A stretch of DNA of 64,000 bases from RPQJ01 sp052035645. GTDB taxonomy: Bacteria; Pseudomonadota; Gammaproteobacteria; Steroidobacterales; Steroidobacteraceae. The notes under the pieces were generated by a model that did not search any database, was not told the DNA's origin, and saw only the letters and a program-made list of their open reading frames with translations. Every line of letters begins with the position of its first letter. Position 1 is the stretch's first letter. A program made the position numbers and the translations under genes. The stretch spans positions 1 through 64,000 of the forward strand of contig JBPOHK010000106.1 in assembly GCA_052035645.1 (NCBI GenBank), read 5' to 3'. Positions 35,186 through 44,413 of the stretch are shown here, in pieces.

Positions 35186-36184
35186 ATGCACAACCGTACG
35201 TTCGCGGCCTTGCTGATCGCCGGCGTGCTGGCCGCGGCCTGCGGCCAGCCTCCGGCCGAACCCCCGCCGACGCCCTCGCCGCCGCCCCCGCCGGCCCGAA
35301 CCGCGGCGCCGAAGCCGACCCCGCCACCACCGCACGCCATGCCGACGGAAGCCACGACCCGGTCGCTCGCACGCGACGGGGCCACGATCCGCTACCGCGT
35401 CTACGGCCAGGGCGAGCCGGCCGTGGTGCTCATCCACGGCTGGTCGTGCGACTCGGGGTACTGGGATTCGCAGCTGGACGCGCTGGCCGTCGAGTACACG
35501 GTGGTGACGCTCGACCTCGCCGGACACGGCCGCTCTGCCACGGGCGGGCGCAAGGACTGGTCAATGGCGAACTTCGGTGCGGACGTCGCCGCCGTCGTGC
35601 AGGCCGCGGGGCACGCGCAGGTCGTGCTGGTCGGCCACTCGATGGGCGGGCCCGTCGCGCTCGAGGCCGCCCGGCAGCTGCCGGGCCGTGTGCTCGGGAT
35701 CGTCGGCGTGGACACGCTGAGGGAAATCGCGCATCCCTTCCCGAAGGAAATGACCGAGCCGATCCTCGCGGCCATGCGCAAGGACTTCAAGGCGGCGACG
35801 GCCGATTTCGTCGACCGCTCGTTCTTCACCGCGCACACCGATCCCGTGGTGCGGAAGTGGATCGTCGAGGACATGGCATCGGCGCCGGCCCGGGTCGCCA
35901 TTCCCGCGATCGAGCGCCTCGTCGCGCTCGATTTCGGCCCCCTGGTCGCGGAGCTCGACCTGCCCGTCGTCGCGATCAATGCCGACGCGCCACCCACGGA
36001 CGAGCCGGCCATCCGCCGGATCGAGCCGCGGTTCCGGGTGGTGACGATGGCCGGTGTCGGGCACTTCCCGATGATCGAGAAGCCGGCCGAGTTCAACACG
36101 ATGCTGCTGCGGATCGTGGCCGCCTGGGCCCCGCCGACCACGTCGGCGGACGCGCCCTTGTCGGCGGACGCCCAGACTCGCTAG
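35186..36184 (+). CDS. Lipoprotein alpha/beta hydrolase (332 aa)
   Basis: A lipoprotein signal ends at a lipobox (VLAAAC, Cys20), followed by a Pro-rich linker to about residue 50. The hydrolase core has VVLIHGWSCDSGYWDSQ (oxyanion region), the nucleophile Ser in VGHSMGGPVAL, and the catalytic His in AGVGHFPMIEKP. The Asp of the triad is not certain, with VVAINADAPP a candidate. It is anchored to a membrane facing the periplasm; the substrate is unknown. Confidence 0.87.
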   Translation: MHNRTFAALLIAGVLAAACGQPPAEPPPTPSPPPPPARTAAPKPTPPPPHAMPTEATTRSLARDGATIRYRVYGQGEPAVVLIHGWSCDSGYWDSQLDALAVEYTVVTLDLAGHGRSATGGRKDWSMANFGADVAAVVQAAGHAQVVLVGHSMGGPVALEAARQLPGRVLGIVGVDTLREIAHPFPKEMTEPILAAMRKDFKAATADFVDRSFFTAHTDPVVRKWIVEDMASAPARVAIPAIERLVALDFGPLVAELDLPVVAINADAPPTDEPAIRRIEPRFRVVTMAGVGHFPMIEKPAEFNTMLLRIVAAWAPPTTSADAPLSADAQTR

Positions 36185-36271
36185 ATTGCGTCCCGGGGGG
36201 AGGATCCGGCCGGCCGCTGCGCCGGCCGACGGTCGTTGCCGCGACCGCAACTACAACAGGGGACCCGCGCC

Positions 36272-36967
36272 ATGCCCATGTCGAAGAAGCTCGCCGCCGA
36301 GATGCTCGGCACGTTCTGGCTCGTGCTCGGGGGCTGCGGCAGCGCCGTCCTCGCGGCAGCATTCCCGGACGTCGGCATCGGCCTGGCGGGCGTGTCGCTC
36401 GCTTTCGGCCTGACCGTGCTGACGATGGCCTACGCGATCGGCCACATCTCGGGCTGCCACCTCAATCCGGCCGTCACGGTGGGGCTCTGGGCCGGCGGAC
36501 GCCACCCGTTCGCCGAGGTGCTGCCGTACATCGTCGCCCAGGTGATCGGCGCCTGCCTCGGCGCGTTCGTCCTGTACACGATCGCCTCGGGCAAGGCCGG
36601 CTTCGACCTCGCGGGCGGGCTCGCCTCGAACGGCTACGGCGCGCACTCGCCGGGAGGCTACTCGCTGGGCGCCGGACTGCTCACCGAGGTGGTGATGACC
36701 GGGATGTTCCTCGTCATCATCCTCGGCGCGACGGATCGGCGCGCCCCGGCGGGCTTCGCCCCGATCGCGATCGGGCTCGGACTCACCCTGATCCACCTGA
36801 TCAGCATCCCGGTGACCAACACCTCGGTGAATCCGGCCCGCAGCACGGGCCCGGCGCTGCTGGTGGGCGACTGGGCCCTCGGCCAGCTCTGGCTGTTCTG
36901 GGTCGCTCCCATCGCGGGGGCGCTGGCGGCCGGTGCGCTGTATCGCTGGCTGGGCAACGAGCGGTAA
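36272..36967 (+). CDS. aqpZ: Aquaporin Z-type water channel (231 aa)
   Basis: A MIP-family channel with six membrane segments and both NPA motifs (HLNPAVTVG at about 64 and SVNPARSTGPALL at about 185). The selectivity residues typical of water-specific AqpZ (Arg after the second NPA, His in ATLIHL-type segment GLTLIHLISIPV) are present. The N-terminus KKLAAEMLGTFWLVLGGCGSAV is typical. The start is ATG 36272 or 36278. Confidence 0.93.
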   Translation: MPMSKKLAAEMLGTFWLVLGGCGSAVLAAAFPDVGIGLAGVSLAFGLTVLTMAYAIGHISGCHLNPAVTVGLWAGGRHPFAEVLPYIVAQVIGACLGAFVLYTIASGKAGFDLAGGLASNGYGAHSPGGYSLGAGLLTEVVMTGMFLVIILGATDRRAPAGFAPIAIGLGLTLIHLISIPVTNTSVNPARSTGPALLVGDWALGQLWLFWVAPIAGALAAGALYRWLGNER

Positions 36968-36995
36968 TCTCGGCGTCGGCAACTCGGAAGGGCCG

Positions 36996-39900
36996 ATGGC
37001 CAGGATCCTCAAGTCGAAGCTGGTGTGGGCCGCCGCGCTCGTGGCGGTCCTGGTCGCCGCGTATGCCGTGCTCGGCTTCTACGTGGCGCCGAAGGTGCTG
37101 CGCAGCCAGGCGACGAAGTTCGTCGCGGAGCAGTACGGACGGGAACTGAAGCTCGGCGAGATCCGCGTGCAGCCCTTCAAGCTGCAGGTCGAGATCCGCG
37201 ACCTCGCCCTGCCGGACGCCGACCGGCAGACCCTGCTCGGGTTCCAGCGCCTGTTCGTCGACTTCGAACTGTCCTCGCTCTGGCACCGCGCCTACACCTT
37301 CCGCGACATCGCCATCGACGCACCGGCCGTGCGAGCCGTGATCCGGCCGGACGGGCAGGTCAATCTCGCGGACCTCGCGCCAAAGGAAGCCTCGCCGCCG
37401 CCGCCCGGCGCCGCGTCCGAGCCGCTGCCGAGCGTATGGATCCAGTCGCTGGTCGTCCGCCAGGGCCAGGCCGACTACGTCGACCAGGCGCGCGAGCGCG
37501 CATACACCCACCGGCTGGCGCCCATCGAGTTCACGCTGAAGGACTTCCGAACCACGCCGCAGGGCGGCGATTTCGGCTTCTCGGCCCGCGGCGAGTCCGG
37601 CGCGAGCTTCGACTGGAAGGGACGCTTCGCGCTCGAGCCGGGGATCGAGTCGCAGGGCACGTTCAACGTCGGCAACCTCGCGGCGACCGAACTCGCCGAG
37701 TTCCTGGGCGATGCCCTGCCTTTCGGTCTCAGCGCGGGCCTCATCCACCTGCAGGGCTCCTACCGCGTGGCGCTCGGCGGGCGCTTCGACGTGAAAGCCG
37801 AACTGCCGAAGATCGAGCTGACGGGCCTGGCACTGCGCGCGCGCGGCGCGGACGCCGACTGGGTCCAGGTCCCGAGCCTGCTGCTCAGCGACACGAAGCT
37901 CGCGCTGCCGGAGCAGACGGTCGGCATCGCCGCCATCACCGTCACCGGTCTCGCCGCCCAGGCATGGAAGTCGGCCGACGGGTCGATCAACCTCACGAGC
38001 CTGTTCTCGCCCGCGCCGGCCGATGCGGCAGCGCCGCCCCTGCCCGCGGACGCGGCAGCGCCGCCCCCGGCAGCGACGGACGACGCCTCGCCGCCGACTC
38101 CGGCCGACGCCACGGCACCCGCGTCGACGCCCTCGCCCGCGTGGCAGGTCCAGGTCGCGGGCGTCGAGGTGAAGGACGCGACGATCGACTTCGAGGACCG
38201 CACCGTGGCGCCGGCCGCAAAGTTCGTGCTGGCGCCGTTCAATGCCGCCGTGCGCGAGGTGAGCCTCGATCTCGCGCGGCCGCTGCCGCTCAGCTTCGAT
38301 GCGAAGATCAACGGCCAGGGCACCCTCGGCGGCTCGGGCAGCCTGGTGCCGGACCCGTTCGCGGCCGACATCGAGCTGGCGCTCGACGGCTTCGACCTCA
38401 CCGACATCCAGCCTTACGTGAGCGCGTCGACCGCCATGACGATCCGGCGCGGCACGCTGGGCCTCAAGGGCCAGGCGACCCTGCGGCCGCCCGGCGGCCC
38501 GGCACCGGAGCTGCGCTTCGCCGGCGACGTGACGGTGAACGGCTTCCAGTCGATCGACGACGCCCTGCGCAGGGACTTCTTCAATTTCGACCGGCTGCAG
38601 CTCGCGAAGCTGCGCTACGACATGGCGCCCGATGCGGTCACGATCGACCAGGTGCGCCTGGTGAAGCCGTACAATCGCGTGAGCATCGGCGCGAACGGCA
38701 TCGTCAACGTGTCGGCCGTGTTCGACCCCCGGGGCACCGCGGAGGAGCTGCGGCAGCGCGAGGCCGCGGCCGCACAGGCGGCCGAGGCCGCGAAGCACAG
38801 GAAGACGCGCGCCGAGCTGCGCGCCGAGAAAAAGGCGGCCGCGGCGGCCGCGAAGGCCCGGGCGAAGGCACCGCCGCCGCCCGCGCCGGAGCTGAAGGAA
38901 GCGGGCATGCCGATCCGCATCCGCCAGTTCCGGCTGGAGAACGGGCAGCTCGACTTCGCCGACCAGAGCATCCAGCCCAACTTCGCCGCCGACATCGTCG
39001 GCCTCAACGGCACGATCCTCGGCATGTCCTCGGACCCGAAGTCGCGCTCGAAGGTCGAGTTCAAGGGCCGCGTCGGCGAGTTCTCGCCGGTGACGATCAG
39101 TGGCGACGTGCAGCCGTTCGCGTTCGAGCGCTACACCGACATCGGCATGAAGTTCGAGAACATTTCGCTGCCGATCTTCAACCCGTATTCCGGCCGGCTC
39201 GCCGGCTACAACATCGCGCAGGGCAAGCTCACGACCGACCTGCACTACACCATCGAGCAGCGCAAACTCGACGCGAAGCACCACGTCCGCATCGACCAGC
39301 TCGAGTGGGGCGAGGCGACGGCCTCGAAGGGCGAGGCGACGCTGCCGGTGAAGTTCGCCACCTCGCTGCTCAAGGACGCCGACGGCGTGATCGAACTCGA
39401 CATCCCGATCACCGGCACGCTCGACGACCCGAAGTTCCGCATCGGACCGATCATCTGGCAGGTGATCAGGAACCTCATCGTCAAGGCCGTCACGGCGCCT
39501 TTCAAGGCGCTCGGGGCGCTGTTCAAGGACGCCGAGGAGGCCCAGTTCGTCGACTTCGCTCCCGGCCAGTCGACGCTGGAGCCGGCGGCGGCGGAGCGTC
39601 TCGCCGGACTCGGCAAGGCCCTCGCGGGCAAGCAGGACATCCGGCTGAAGGTGCCGCTCGGCACGCTCGCGGACCTCGACGCCGGCGCGCTCACCGACCA
39701 GCGCTATGCCGCGGAACTTGCGAATGCGACGCGCCGGGTGGTGCTGGGCCGCAAGGCCGGCGCCGAGACGCCCGTGCCGGCCTTCGAGACGCTCGAGGCC
39801 GACCGGCAGGTGGACGTGCTCACGGACCTCGTGACGACGCTCACGGGGGGCAAGCCGACGCTGCCACCCGCACCCGAGCGGGCCGAGGGCGAGTCGCGCA

Positions 39901-40136
39901 AGGATGCGAAGGCCGCGGAACGGACCGCCGCGATCGAGTACCTGCGCGACGCGGCCCGTGCGAAGCTGACGCCCGGCGCCGCCGACCTCGAGCAGCTGGC
40001 CCAGCAGCGTGGCCAGGCGGTGGAACGCGCGCTGCTCGCCGACACGGGGCTCGCGCCCGAGCGCGTGTTCCTGGTGAAGGACGGCAAGATCGCGCCGCAG
40101 GACGGCAAGGTCCGGCTCGAACTCGCGATGGAGTGA
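36996..40136 (+). CDS. DUF748 / AsmA-like membrane-anchored protein (1046 aa)
   Basis: An N-terminal transmembrane anchor (LVWAAALVAVLVAAYAVLGFYV) is followed by long beta-rich AsmA/DUF748 repeats in the periplasm, for example LGEIRVQPFKLQVEIRDLALPD near residues 50-70. A Pro/Ala-rich stretch lies near 340-380, and an Ala/Lys/Arg coiled segment near 585-630 interrupts the repeats. The end has DFAPGQSTLEPAAAERLAGL, resembling an OmpA-like strand-helix. AsmA-like proteins help move phospholipid to the outer membrane; that role is inferred here from family. The ATG at 36996 follows GGAAGGG. Confidence 0.85.
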   Translation: MARILKSKLVWAAALVAVLVAAYAVLGFYVAPKVLRSQATKFVAEQYGRELKLGEIRVQPFKLQVEIRDLALPDADRQTLLGFQRLFVDFELSSLWHRAYTFRDIAIDAPAVRAVIRPDGQVNLADLAPKEASPPPPGAASEPLPSVWIQSLVVRQGQADYVDQARERAYTHRLAPIEFTLKDFRTTPQGGDFGFSARGESGASFDWKGRFALEPGIESQGTFNVGNLAATELAEFLGDALPFGLSAGLIHLQGSYRVALGGRFDVKAELPKIELTGLALRARGADADWVQVPSLLLSDTKLALPEQTVGIAAITVTGLAAQAWKSADGSINLTSLFSPAPADAAAPPLPADAAAPPPAATDDASPPTPADATAPASTPSPAWQVQVAGVEVKDATIDFEDRTVAPAAKFVLAPFNAAVREVSLDLARPLPLSFDAKINGQGTLGGSGSLVPDPFAADIELALDGFDLTDIQPYVSASTAMTIRRGTLGLKGQATLRPPGGPAPELRFAGDVTVNGFQSIDDALRRDFFNFDRLQLAKLRYDMAPDAVTIDQVRLVKPYNRVSIGANGIVNVSAVFDPRGTAEELRQREAAAAQAAEAAKHRKTRAELRAEKKAAAAAAKARAKAPPPPAPELKEAGMPIRIRQFRLENGQLDFADQSIQPNFAADIVGLNGTILGMSSDPKSRSKVEFKGRVGEFSPVTISGDVQPFAFERYTDIGMKFENISLPIFNPYSGRLAGYNIAQGKLTTDLHYTIEQRKLDAKHHVRIDQLEWGEATASKGEATLPVKFATSLLKDADGVIELDIPITGTLDDPKFRIGPIIWQVIRNLIVKAVTAPFKALGALFKDAEEAQFVDFAPGQSTLEPAAAERLAGLGKALAGKQDIRLKVPLGTLADLDAGALTDQRYAAELANATRRVVLGRKAGAETPVPAFETLEADRQVDVLTDLVTTLTGGKPTLPPAPERAEGESRKDAKAAERTAAIEYLRDAARAKLTPGAADLEQLAQQRGQAVERALLADTGLAPERVFLVKDGKIAPQDGKVRLELAME

Positions 40137-42152
40137 TCAGCGGCCGATGCGCCCGCCGCCCTGCCTTCGGATCGCGACGACGCTCGCCCGGGGCGGCAGG
40201 TCGCCGCCGTCGGGCCAGTGGCTCTGCGGCCGCGCGAGCGTGCCGCCCTCGCCCGGGTGCTGCACCGACAGGAACAGCGTCTCGCCGTCCGGCGTGAACT
40301 CGCAGCCGGCCACTTCAGCGCCTTTCGGCCCGCTCATGAACTGGCGCACGTAGCCGCGCTCCGCGCCGGTAACCGGCACCACGAACGCGCCGTTGTTGTG
40401 GGCACGGGGCTGGTCGCCGTCGGTGACCATCCACAGGTGGCCGGCGGGATCGAAGCCGAGGTTGTCGGGGCAGGCCATCGGGGCGGGCTGGCCGGGCCCG
40501 GCGTAGCCCGCGTAGTAGGTGTCGCCGGAGGCCAGCCGGCCCGGGCGCAGGTCGGCCGGGCTGGAGAGGAAGCGGGCATCGGCCGCGGCCGGGTCGCCCG
40601 GCAGCAGGAACAGGTTCCAGCGGAAGCGGCGTGCGCCGGCATCGTCGTCGTCCTCGACGATCTCGACGATGTGGCCGCGCGTGTTGGCCGGCCTCGGGTT
40701 CGCCGCGTCCACGCCCTGCTCCACCTCGCGGCCGATCAGCCGGCCGCGGCGCGCTTCCGCGGTGCGTTCATCGTTCTTCGTGAGCGCCACGTAGACGCGT
40801 CCGCTCGGTGCATGGATGGCGATGTCCTCGGGCCGGTCCATCGGCGTCGCGCCCAGGCGATCGGCGGCGAGTCGCGCCTTGATCGCCACCTCGCCCGCGT
40901 CCGCGAAGCCGTTGGCCGCGGTCAGCGGTCCCTCGCCGTGCACCAGCGGCAGCCACTCGCCGGTGCCGTCCGCGTCGAAGCGCGCGGCGAGCAGCACACC
41001 GTCGTCGAGCAGGTCGCCGTTGGCGGCCCCGCGGTCCGGTTCGATGCGCCCGCGGGAGACGAACTTGTAGACGTACTCGAACACGTCGTCGTCGCCGAGG
41101 TAGACCGCCGCGCGGCCGTCGCGGGTAGTCGTGCAGGCGGCGCTCTCGTGCATGCAGCGGCCGAGCGCCGTGCGCTTGCGCCCCGGCGCCCGCGGCTCGC
41201 GCGGGTCGATCTCCACCATCCAGCCGAAGCGCAGGGCCTCGTGCGGCTCGTGCTCCAGTCGGAAGCGCGGGTGGAGGTTCTCCCAGCCGTGGAAGCTGCC
41301 GCCGTCGTGCATCGGGAAGCGCCGGTGCAGCGCGAGCAGCGCCGGGTCGACGCCGGGCACGGCCGCGAGTGCCTGCAGGCCGCCGAAGTAGTCCTGGAAG
41401 TTCTCCTCGGAGGTCAGGTACGTGCCCCAGGGCGTGCGCCCCGCCGAGCAGTTCGCGAACGTGCCGAGCACGCGCGTGCCGGACGGATCGTCCCGCGTGC
41501 GCAGCAGGCGGTGCCCGCGCGCGGGCCCGCGGATCTCCATGGGCGTGTCCGCAGTGATGCGCCGCGTGAAGGGAGAGCCGGGCCGCGTTCGCCACGTCCC
41601 GTCGACGAGTTCGATCTCGACCACCGAGACGCCGTGCGCCGCCATCGCGACGCGGATCGCCTCCGGGTGCTGCCTCGACCACTCGGCCCGCACGTTGCCG
41701 CCGGGGCCCATCTCGCGACGGCCCGGGAACATCAGGTGGTCGTTCGTGTACTCGTGGTTGACGCAGAGCAGGCCGCGGCGCCCGTCGCGAGCCAGCGGGA
41801 AGAACGCGATGGCATCGCAGTTGTCGCCGAACTGGCGTCGCTGGCGGGCGGCCGCGCCCGGCTGCATCAGCGCGCCGGCGGCGATGCCGCGCGGGTCGAG
41901 CGCCGGTGCGCCGGGGAACAGCGGATCGCCCCAGCGCAGCAGCACGTCGGCGCGGTAACCGGGCGGGACGCGCACGACGTCGTCCGCGGAGCCCGCGATC
42001 GGCTGGAAGGTGAGCGCCGGGCCACCCTCGTCCGGCGCCGTCGCCGCCAGCACGCCCGGCAGCAGGAGCGCGGGAGCGGTCGCCGCAGCGGCGAGCAGCA
42101 GATCCCGGCGCGAATAGCGACGCGCGACGATGGCTGCGAACGTGTCGGTCAC
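40137..42152 (-). CDS. PhoX-family phosphatase (DUF839), Tat-exported (671 aa)
   Basis: A twin-arginine signal (RRYSRRDLLLAAAATAPALLLPG, near residues 11-33) marks export in folded form, fitting a metal-cofactor enzyme. The PhoX/DUF839 signatures are FGDNCDAIAFFPL, LLCVNHEYTNDHLMF, ANCSAGRTPWGTYLTSEENFQDYF, and a late PDNLGFDPAGHLWMVTDGD. PhoX enzymes release phosphate from organic esters. The start is a GTG at 42152; the frame continues open upstream but without family resemblance. Confidence 0.9.
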   Translation of the reverse strand: MTDTFAAIVARRYSRRDLLLAAAATAPALLLPGVLAATAPDEGGPALTFQPIAGSADDVVRVPPGYRADVLLRWGDPLFPGAPALDPRGIAAGALMQPGAAARQRRQFGDNCDAIAFFPLARDGRRGLLCVNHEYTNDHLMFPGRREMGPGGNVRAEWSRQHPEAIRVAMAAHGVSVVEIELVDGTWRTRPGSPFTRRITADTPMEIRGPARGHRLLRTRDDPSGTRVLGTFANCSAGRTPWGTYLTSEENFQDYFGGLQALAAVPGVDPALLALHRRFPMHDGGSFHGWENLHPRFRLEHEPHEALRFGWMVEIDPREPRAPGRKRTALGRCMHESAACTTTRDGRAAVYLGDDDVFEYVYKFVSRGRIEPDRGAANGDLLDDGVLLAARFDADGTGEWLPLVHGEGPLTAANGFADAGEVAIKARLAADRLGATPMDRPEDIAIHAPSGRVYVALTKNDERTAEARRGRLIGREVEQGVDAANPRPANTRGHIVEIVEDDDDAGARRFRWNLFLLPGDPAAADARFLSSPADLRPGRLASGDTYYAGYAGPGQPAPMACPDNLGFDPAGHLWMVTDGDQPRAHNNGAFVVPVTGAERGYVRQFMSGPKGAEVAGCEFTPDGETLFLSVQHPGEGGTLARPQSHWPDGGDLPPRASVVAIRRQGGGRIGR

Positions 42153-42196
42153 GGGCCGGCGTCCTTCACGGTGGGCACGCCGAAGGCACGGCGGGA

Positions 42197-43048
42197 TCAG
42201 TGCCGCTCGCGCATCAGGCCTTCCTGCGCCGTGCTGGCGACGAGGTGGCCCTCGCGATCGAAGATGCGCCCGAAGGCCATGCCGCGCGCGCCCGAACTGC
42301 TCGGGCTGATGATCGCGTACAGGTGCCACTCGTGCAGCCGCAGCGGGCGGTGGAACCACATGCCGTGATCGATGCTCGCGAGGGTCACGTCGCCGGCGTG
42401 GACCGAGAGTCCGTGCGGCAGCGTCGCGGTCTCGAGCAGGTGGAAGTCGGAGGCATAGGCGAGCAGCACGCGCTGCAGCGCCTGGTCCGCCACCTCGTCG
42501 ATGAGCCGGAACCAGATGTGGCGCACCGCGGGCCGGGGCACGCCGGGGTACAGCACCCCGACCGTGCGGAACTCGAACGGCCGGTCCTGGCACCAGAACA
42601 GGCGCTGCTCGGCGGGCAGCCGGTCGAGCTGGCTGCGCTGCTGCGTCGCGAGATCGTCGAGCGACTCGGGCGGCGCGACGTCCGGCATCGGCGCCTGGTG
42701 ATCCGGCCCGTCCTCCTGGACCTGGAAGGACGCGGACATGTGGAAGATCTGCTGGCCGTGCTGTATCGCCACGACGCGCCGGTTCGTGAAGCTGGTGCCG
42801 TCACGGCTGCGGTCGACCTCGTACACGATCGGGGCCTTGAAGTCGCCGCGGCGCAGGAAGTACGCGTGCAGCGAGTGCACGAGACGGCCGGGATCGACCG
42901 TCTCGCTGGCCGCCATGAGGGCCTGGCCGAGCACCTGCCCGCCGAACACCTGCGGGCTGCCGATGTCACGGCTCTCGCCGCGGAACAGGTTGACCTCTAG
43001 CGGTTCGAGCTGCAGCAGCTTGACGAGGTCGGCGAGGACCTTGTTCAT
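42197..43048 (-). CDS. tesB: Acyl-CoA thioesterase II (283 aa)
   Basis: A double hotdog-fold enzyme that hydrolyses medium- and long-chain acyl-CoA. Features are FGGQVLGQALMAASETV and VHSLHAYFLRRGDFKAPIVYEVDRSRDG in the first half, and LASIDHGMWFHRPLRLHEWHLYAIISP with the catalytic Asp near residue 230 in the second. The length matches TesB. It lies 28 bp upstream-side of the ferredoxin reductase gene on the same strand and probably follows it in one transcript. Confidence 0.94.
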   Translation of the reverse strand: MNKVLADLVKLLQLEPLEVNLFRGESRDIGSPQVFGGQVLGQALMAASETVDPGRLVHSLHAYFLRRGDFKAPIVYEVDRSRDGTSFTNRRVVAIQHGQQIFHMSASFQVQEDGPDHQAPMPDVAPPESLDDLATQQRSQLDRLPAEQRLFWCQDRPFEFRTVGVLYPGVPRPAVRHIWFRLIDEVADQALQRVLLAYASDFHLLETATLPHGLSVHAGDVTLASIDHGMWFHRPLRLHEWHLYAIISPSSSGARGMAFGRIFDREGHLVASTAQEGLMRERH

Positions 43049-43076
43049 CGACCGGCCCGCCTGCCGGGAGGCGCCG

Positions 43077-44126
43077 TCATTCGTTCACGCCGAGGCGCTT
43101 CTGCATGATCGGGCTGGTCGTCGTGTACTGCAGGTGCACCTTCTTGGCCGGGTTGAGGTGCTCGGTGATCGCGAAGGCCGCGAGCGCCGCCTCGTGGAAG
43201 CCGCTCAGGATCAGCTTCTTCTTGCCCGGGTAGGTGTTGATGTCGCCGATGGCGAAGATGCCCGGCACGCTGGTCTGGAACTTCGCCGTGTCGACCACGA
43301 TGGCCTTCTTGTCGAACTCGAAGCCCCACTCCGCGATCGGGCCGAGCTTCGGGTGCAGGCCGAAGAACGCCAGCAGGTGGTCGGCGTCGAGGTCCTGGGT
43401 GCCGCCGGCGTTGAGTTTCACGGTGACGCCGGTCAGCCTGTCGCCGTCGGTGCGCAGCGCCGCCGCGGTGCCCTCGAAGAATTTCATCTGGCCGGAGTCG
43501 ACCAGCGACTTCATGCGCGCGACCGAGGCCGGGGCGCCGCGGAACTCGGCGCGGCGGTGCACCATCGTCACGCTCGCCGCCTTGCCGTGCAGGTCGAGCA
43601 CCCAGTCGAGCGCCGAGTCGCCGCCGCCGAAGATCACGAGGTGCTGGCCGTGGAATTCGGCCGCGCTGCGGACCTTGTAGTGGACCTGGCGCCCTTCGAA
43701 CGCGTCGGCGCCCTCGACGCCGAGCCGGCGCGGCTGGAACGAGCCCAGGCCCGCGGCGACCACCACCGCACGGGCCGTGAACCGGGTGCCGAGCGAGGTC
43801 TCGAGGTCGAAGCGCCCGTCCTCGCGCCGGCGCAGCGTGGTGACTTCCTGGCCGAAGTGGAACTCGGGGCCGAACGGCTTGATCTGCTGCAGCAGGCGGT
43901 CGACCAGTTCCTGGGCGCCGCACATGGGCAGCGCCGGGATGTCGTAGATCGGCTTGTCGGGGTAGAGCTCGGCGCACTGGCCGCCCGGGTGCTTCAGCGT
44001 ATCGACGATGTGGCTCTTGATGCCGAGCAGGCCCAGCTCGAACACCTGGAACAGGCCGGCGGGACCGGCGCCGACGATGACGACGTCGGTCTCGATGGGG
44101 GCGGCGGTGGCGACTTCCGTGGACAA
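43077..44126 (-). CDS. Ferredoxin-NADP reductase, thioredoxin-reductase-like type 2 (349 aa)
   Basis: Two nucleotide-binding motifs are visible: FAD at VVIVGAGPAGLFQVFEL near the N-terminus and NAD(P) at LVIFGGGDSALDWVL. The TrxR cysteine pair is missing, and the end FAIGDINTYPGKKKLILSGFHEAALAA is typical of the YumC-type ferredoxin/flavodoxin reductases. The start is a TTG at 44126, set by GGAGG 7 bp upstream (44134-44138); no ATG or GTG fits. It is divergent from hemN across an intergenic region with an FNR/Dnr box. Confidence 0.88.
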   Translation of the reverse strand: MSTEVATAAPIETDVVIVGAGPAGLFQVFELGLLGIKSHIVDTLKHPGGQCAELYPDKPIYDIPALPMCGAQELVDRLLQQIKPFGPEFHFGQEVTTLRRREDGRFDLETSLGTRFTARAVVVAAGLGSFQPRRLGVEGADAFEGRQVHYKVRSAAEFHGQHLVIFGGGDSALDWVLDLHGKAASVTMVHRRAEFRGAPASVARMKSLVDSGQMKFFEGTAAALRTDGDRLTGVTVKLNAGGTQDLDADHLLAFFGLHPKLGPIAEWGFEFDKKAIVVDTAKFQTSVPGIFAIGDINTYPGKKKLILSGFHEAALAAFAITEHLNPAKKVHLQYTTTSPIMQKRLGVNE

Positions 44127-44341
44127 GGGGGAACCTCCGGCGAAAGCGTGAATTCTAATCGGGGACCGCCCCCGGCGGGGACCGGACGGAGCCCGGCGGG
44201 CCGTCCCGGCGCGGGGCGGGTCCGCGGACCACGACGGACGACCGTAGTGCGGCGAAAAATCCAGGGAAGTCGGGGTCTTCCGCAATCCCTGCGGTATATT
44301 CGGCTTGCCGGCAGGGGCTGGGTTGAGACACATTCTCGTCC

Positions 44342-44355
44342 TTGACGCACATCAA
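44342..44355 (+). promoter_or_regulatory. FNR/Dnr-type box upstream of hemN
   Basis: TTGACGCACATCAA fits the TTGAT-N4-ATCAA consensus with one mismatch. Its centre lies about 65 bp before the hemN ATG, consistent with a class II activator site if transcription starts near 44390. It could also act on the divergent reductase gene. Confidence 0.75.
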
Positions 44356-44413
44356 GGCGGCTGCAGGGCTCCCGGCGCAGGCTGGTTCGGCCGCTGCCCG
44401 CCCAGGAACGCAG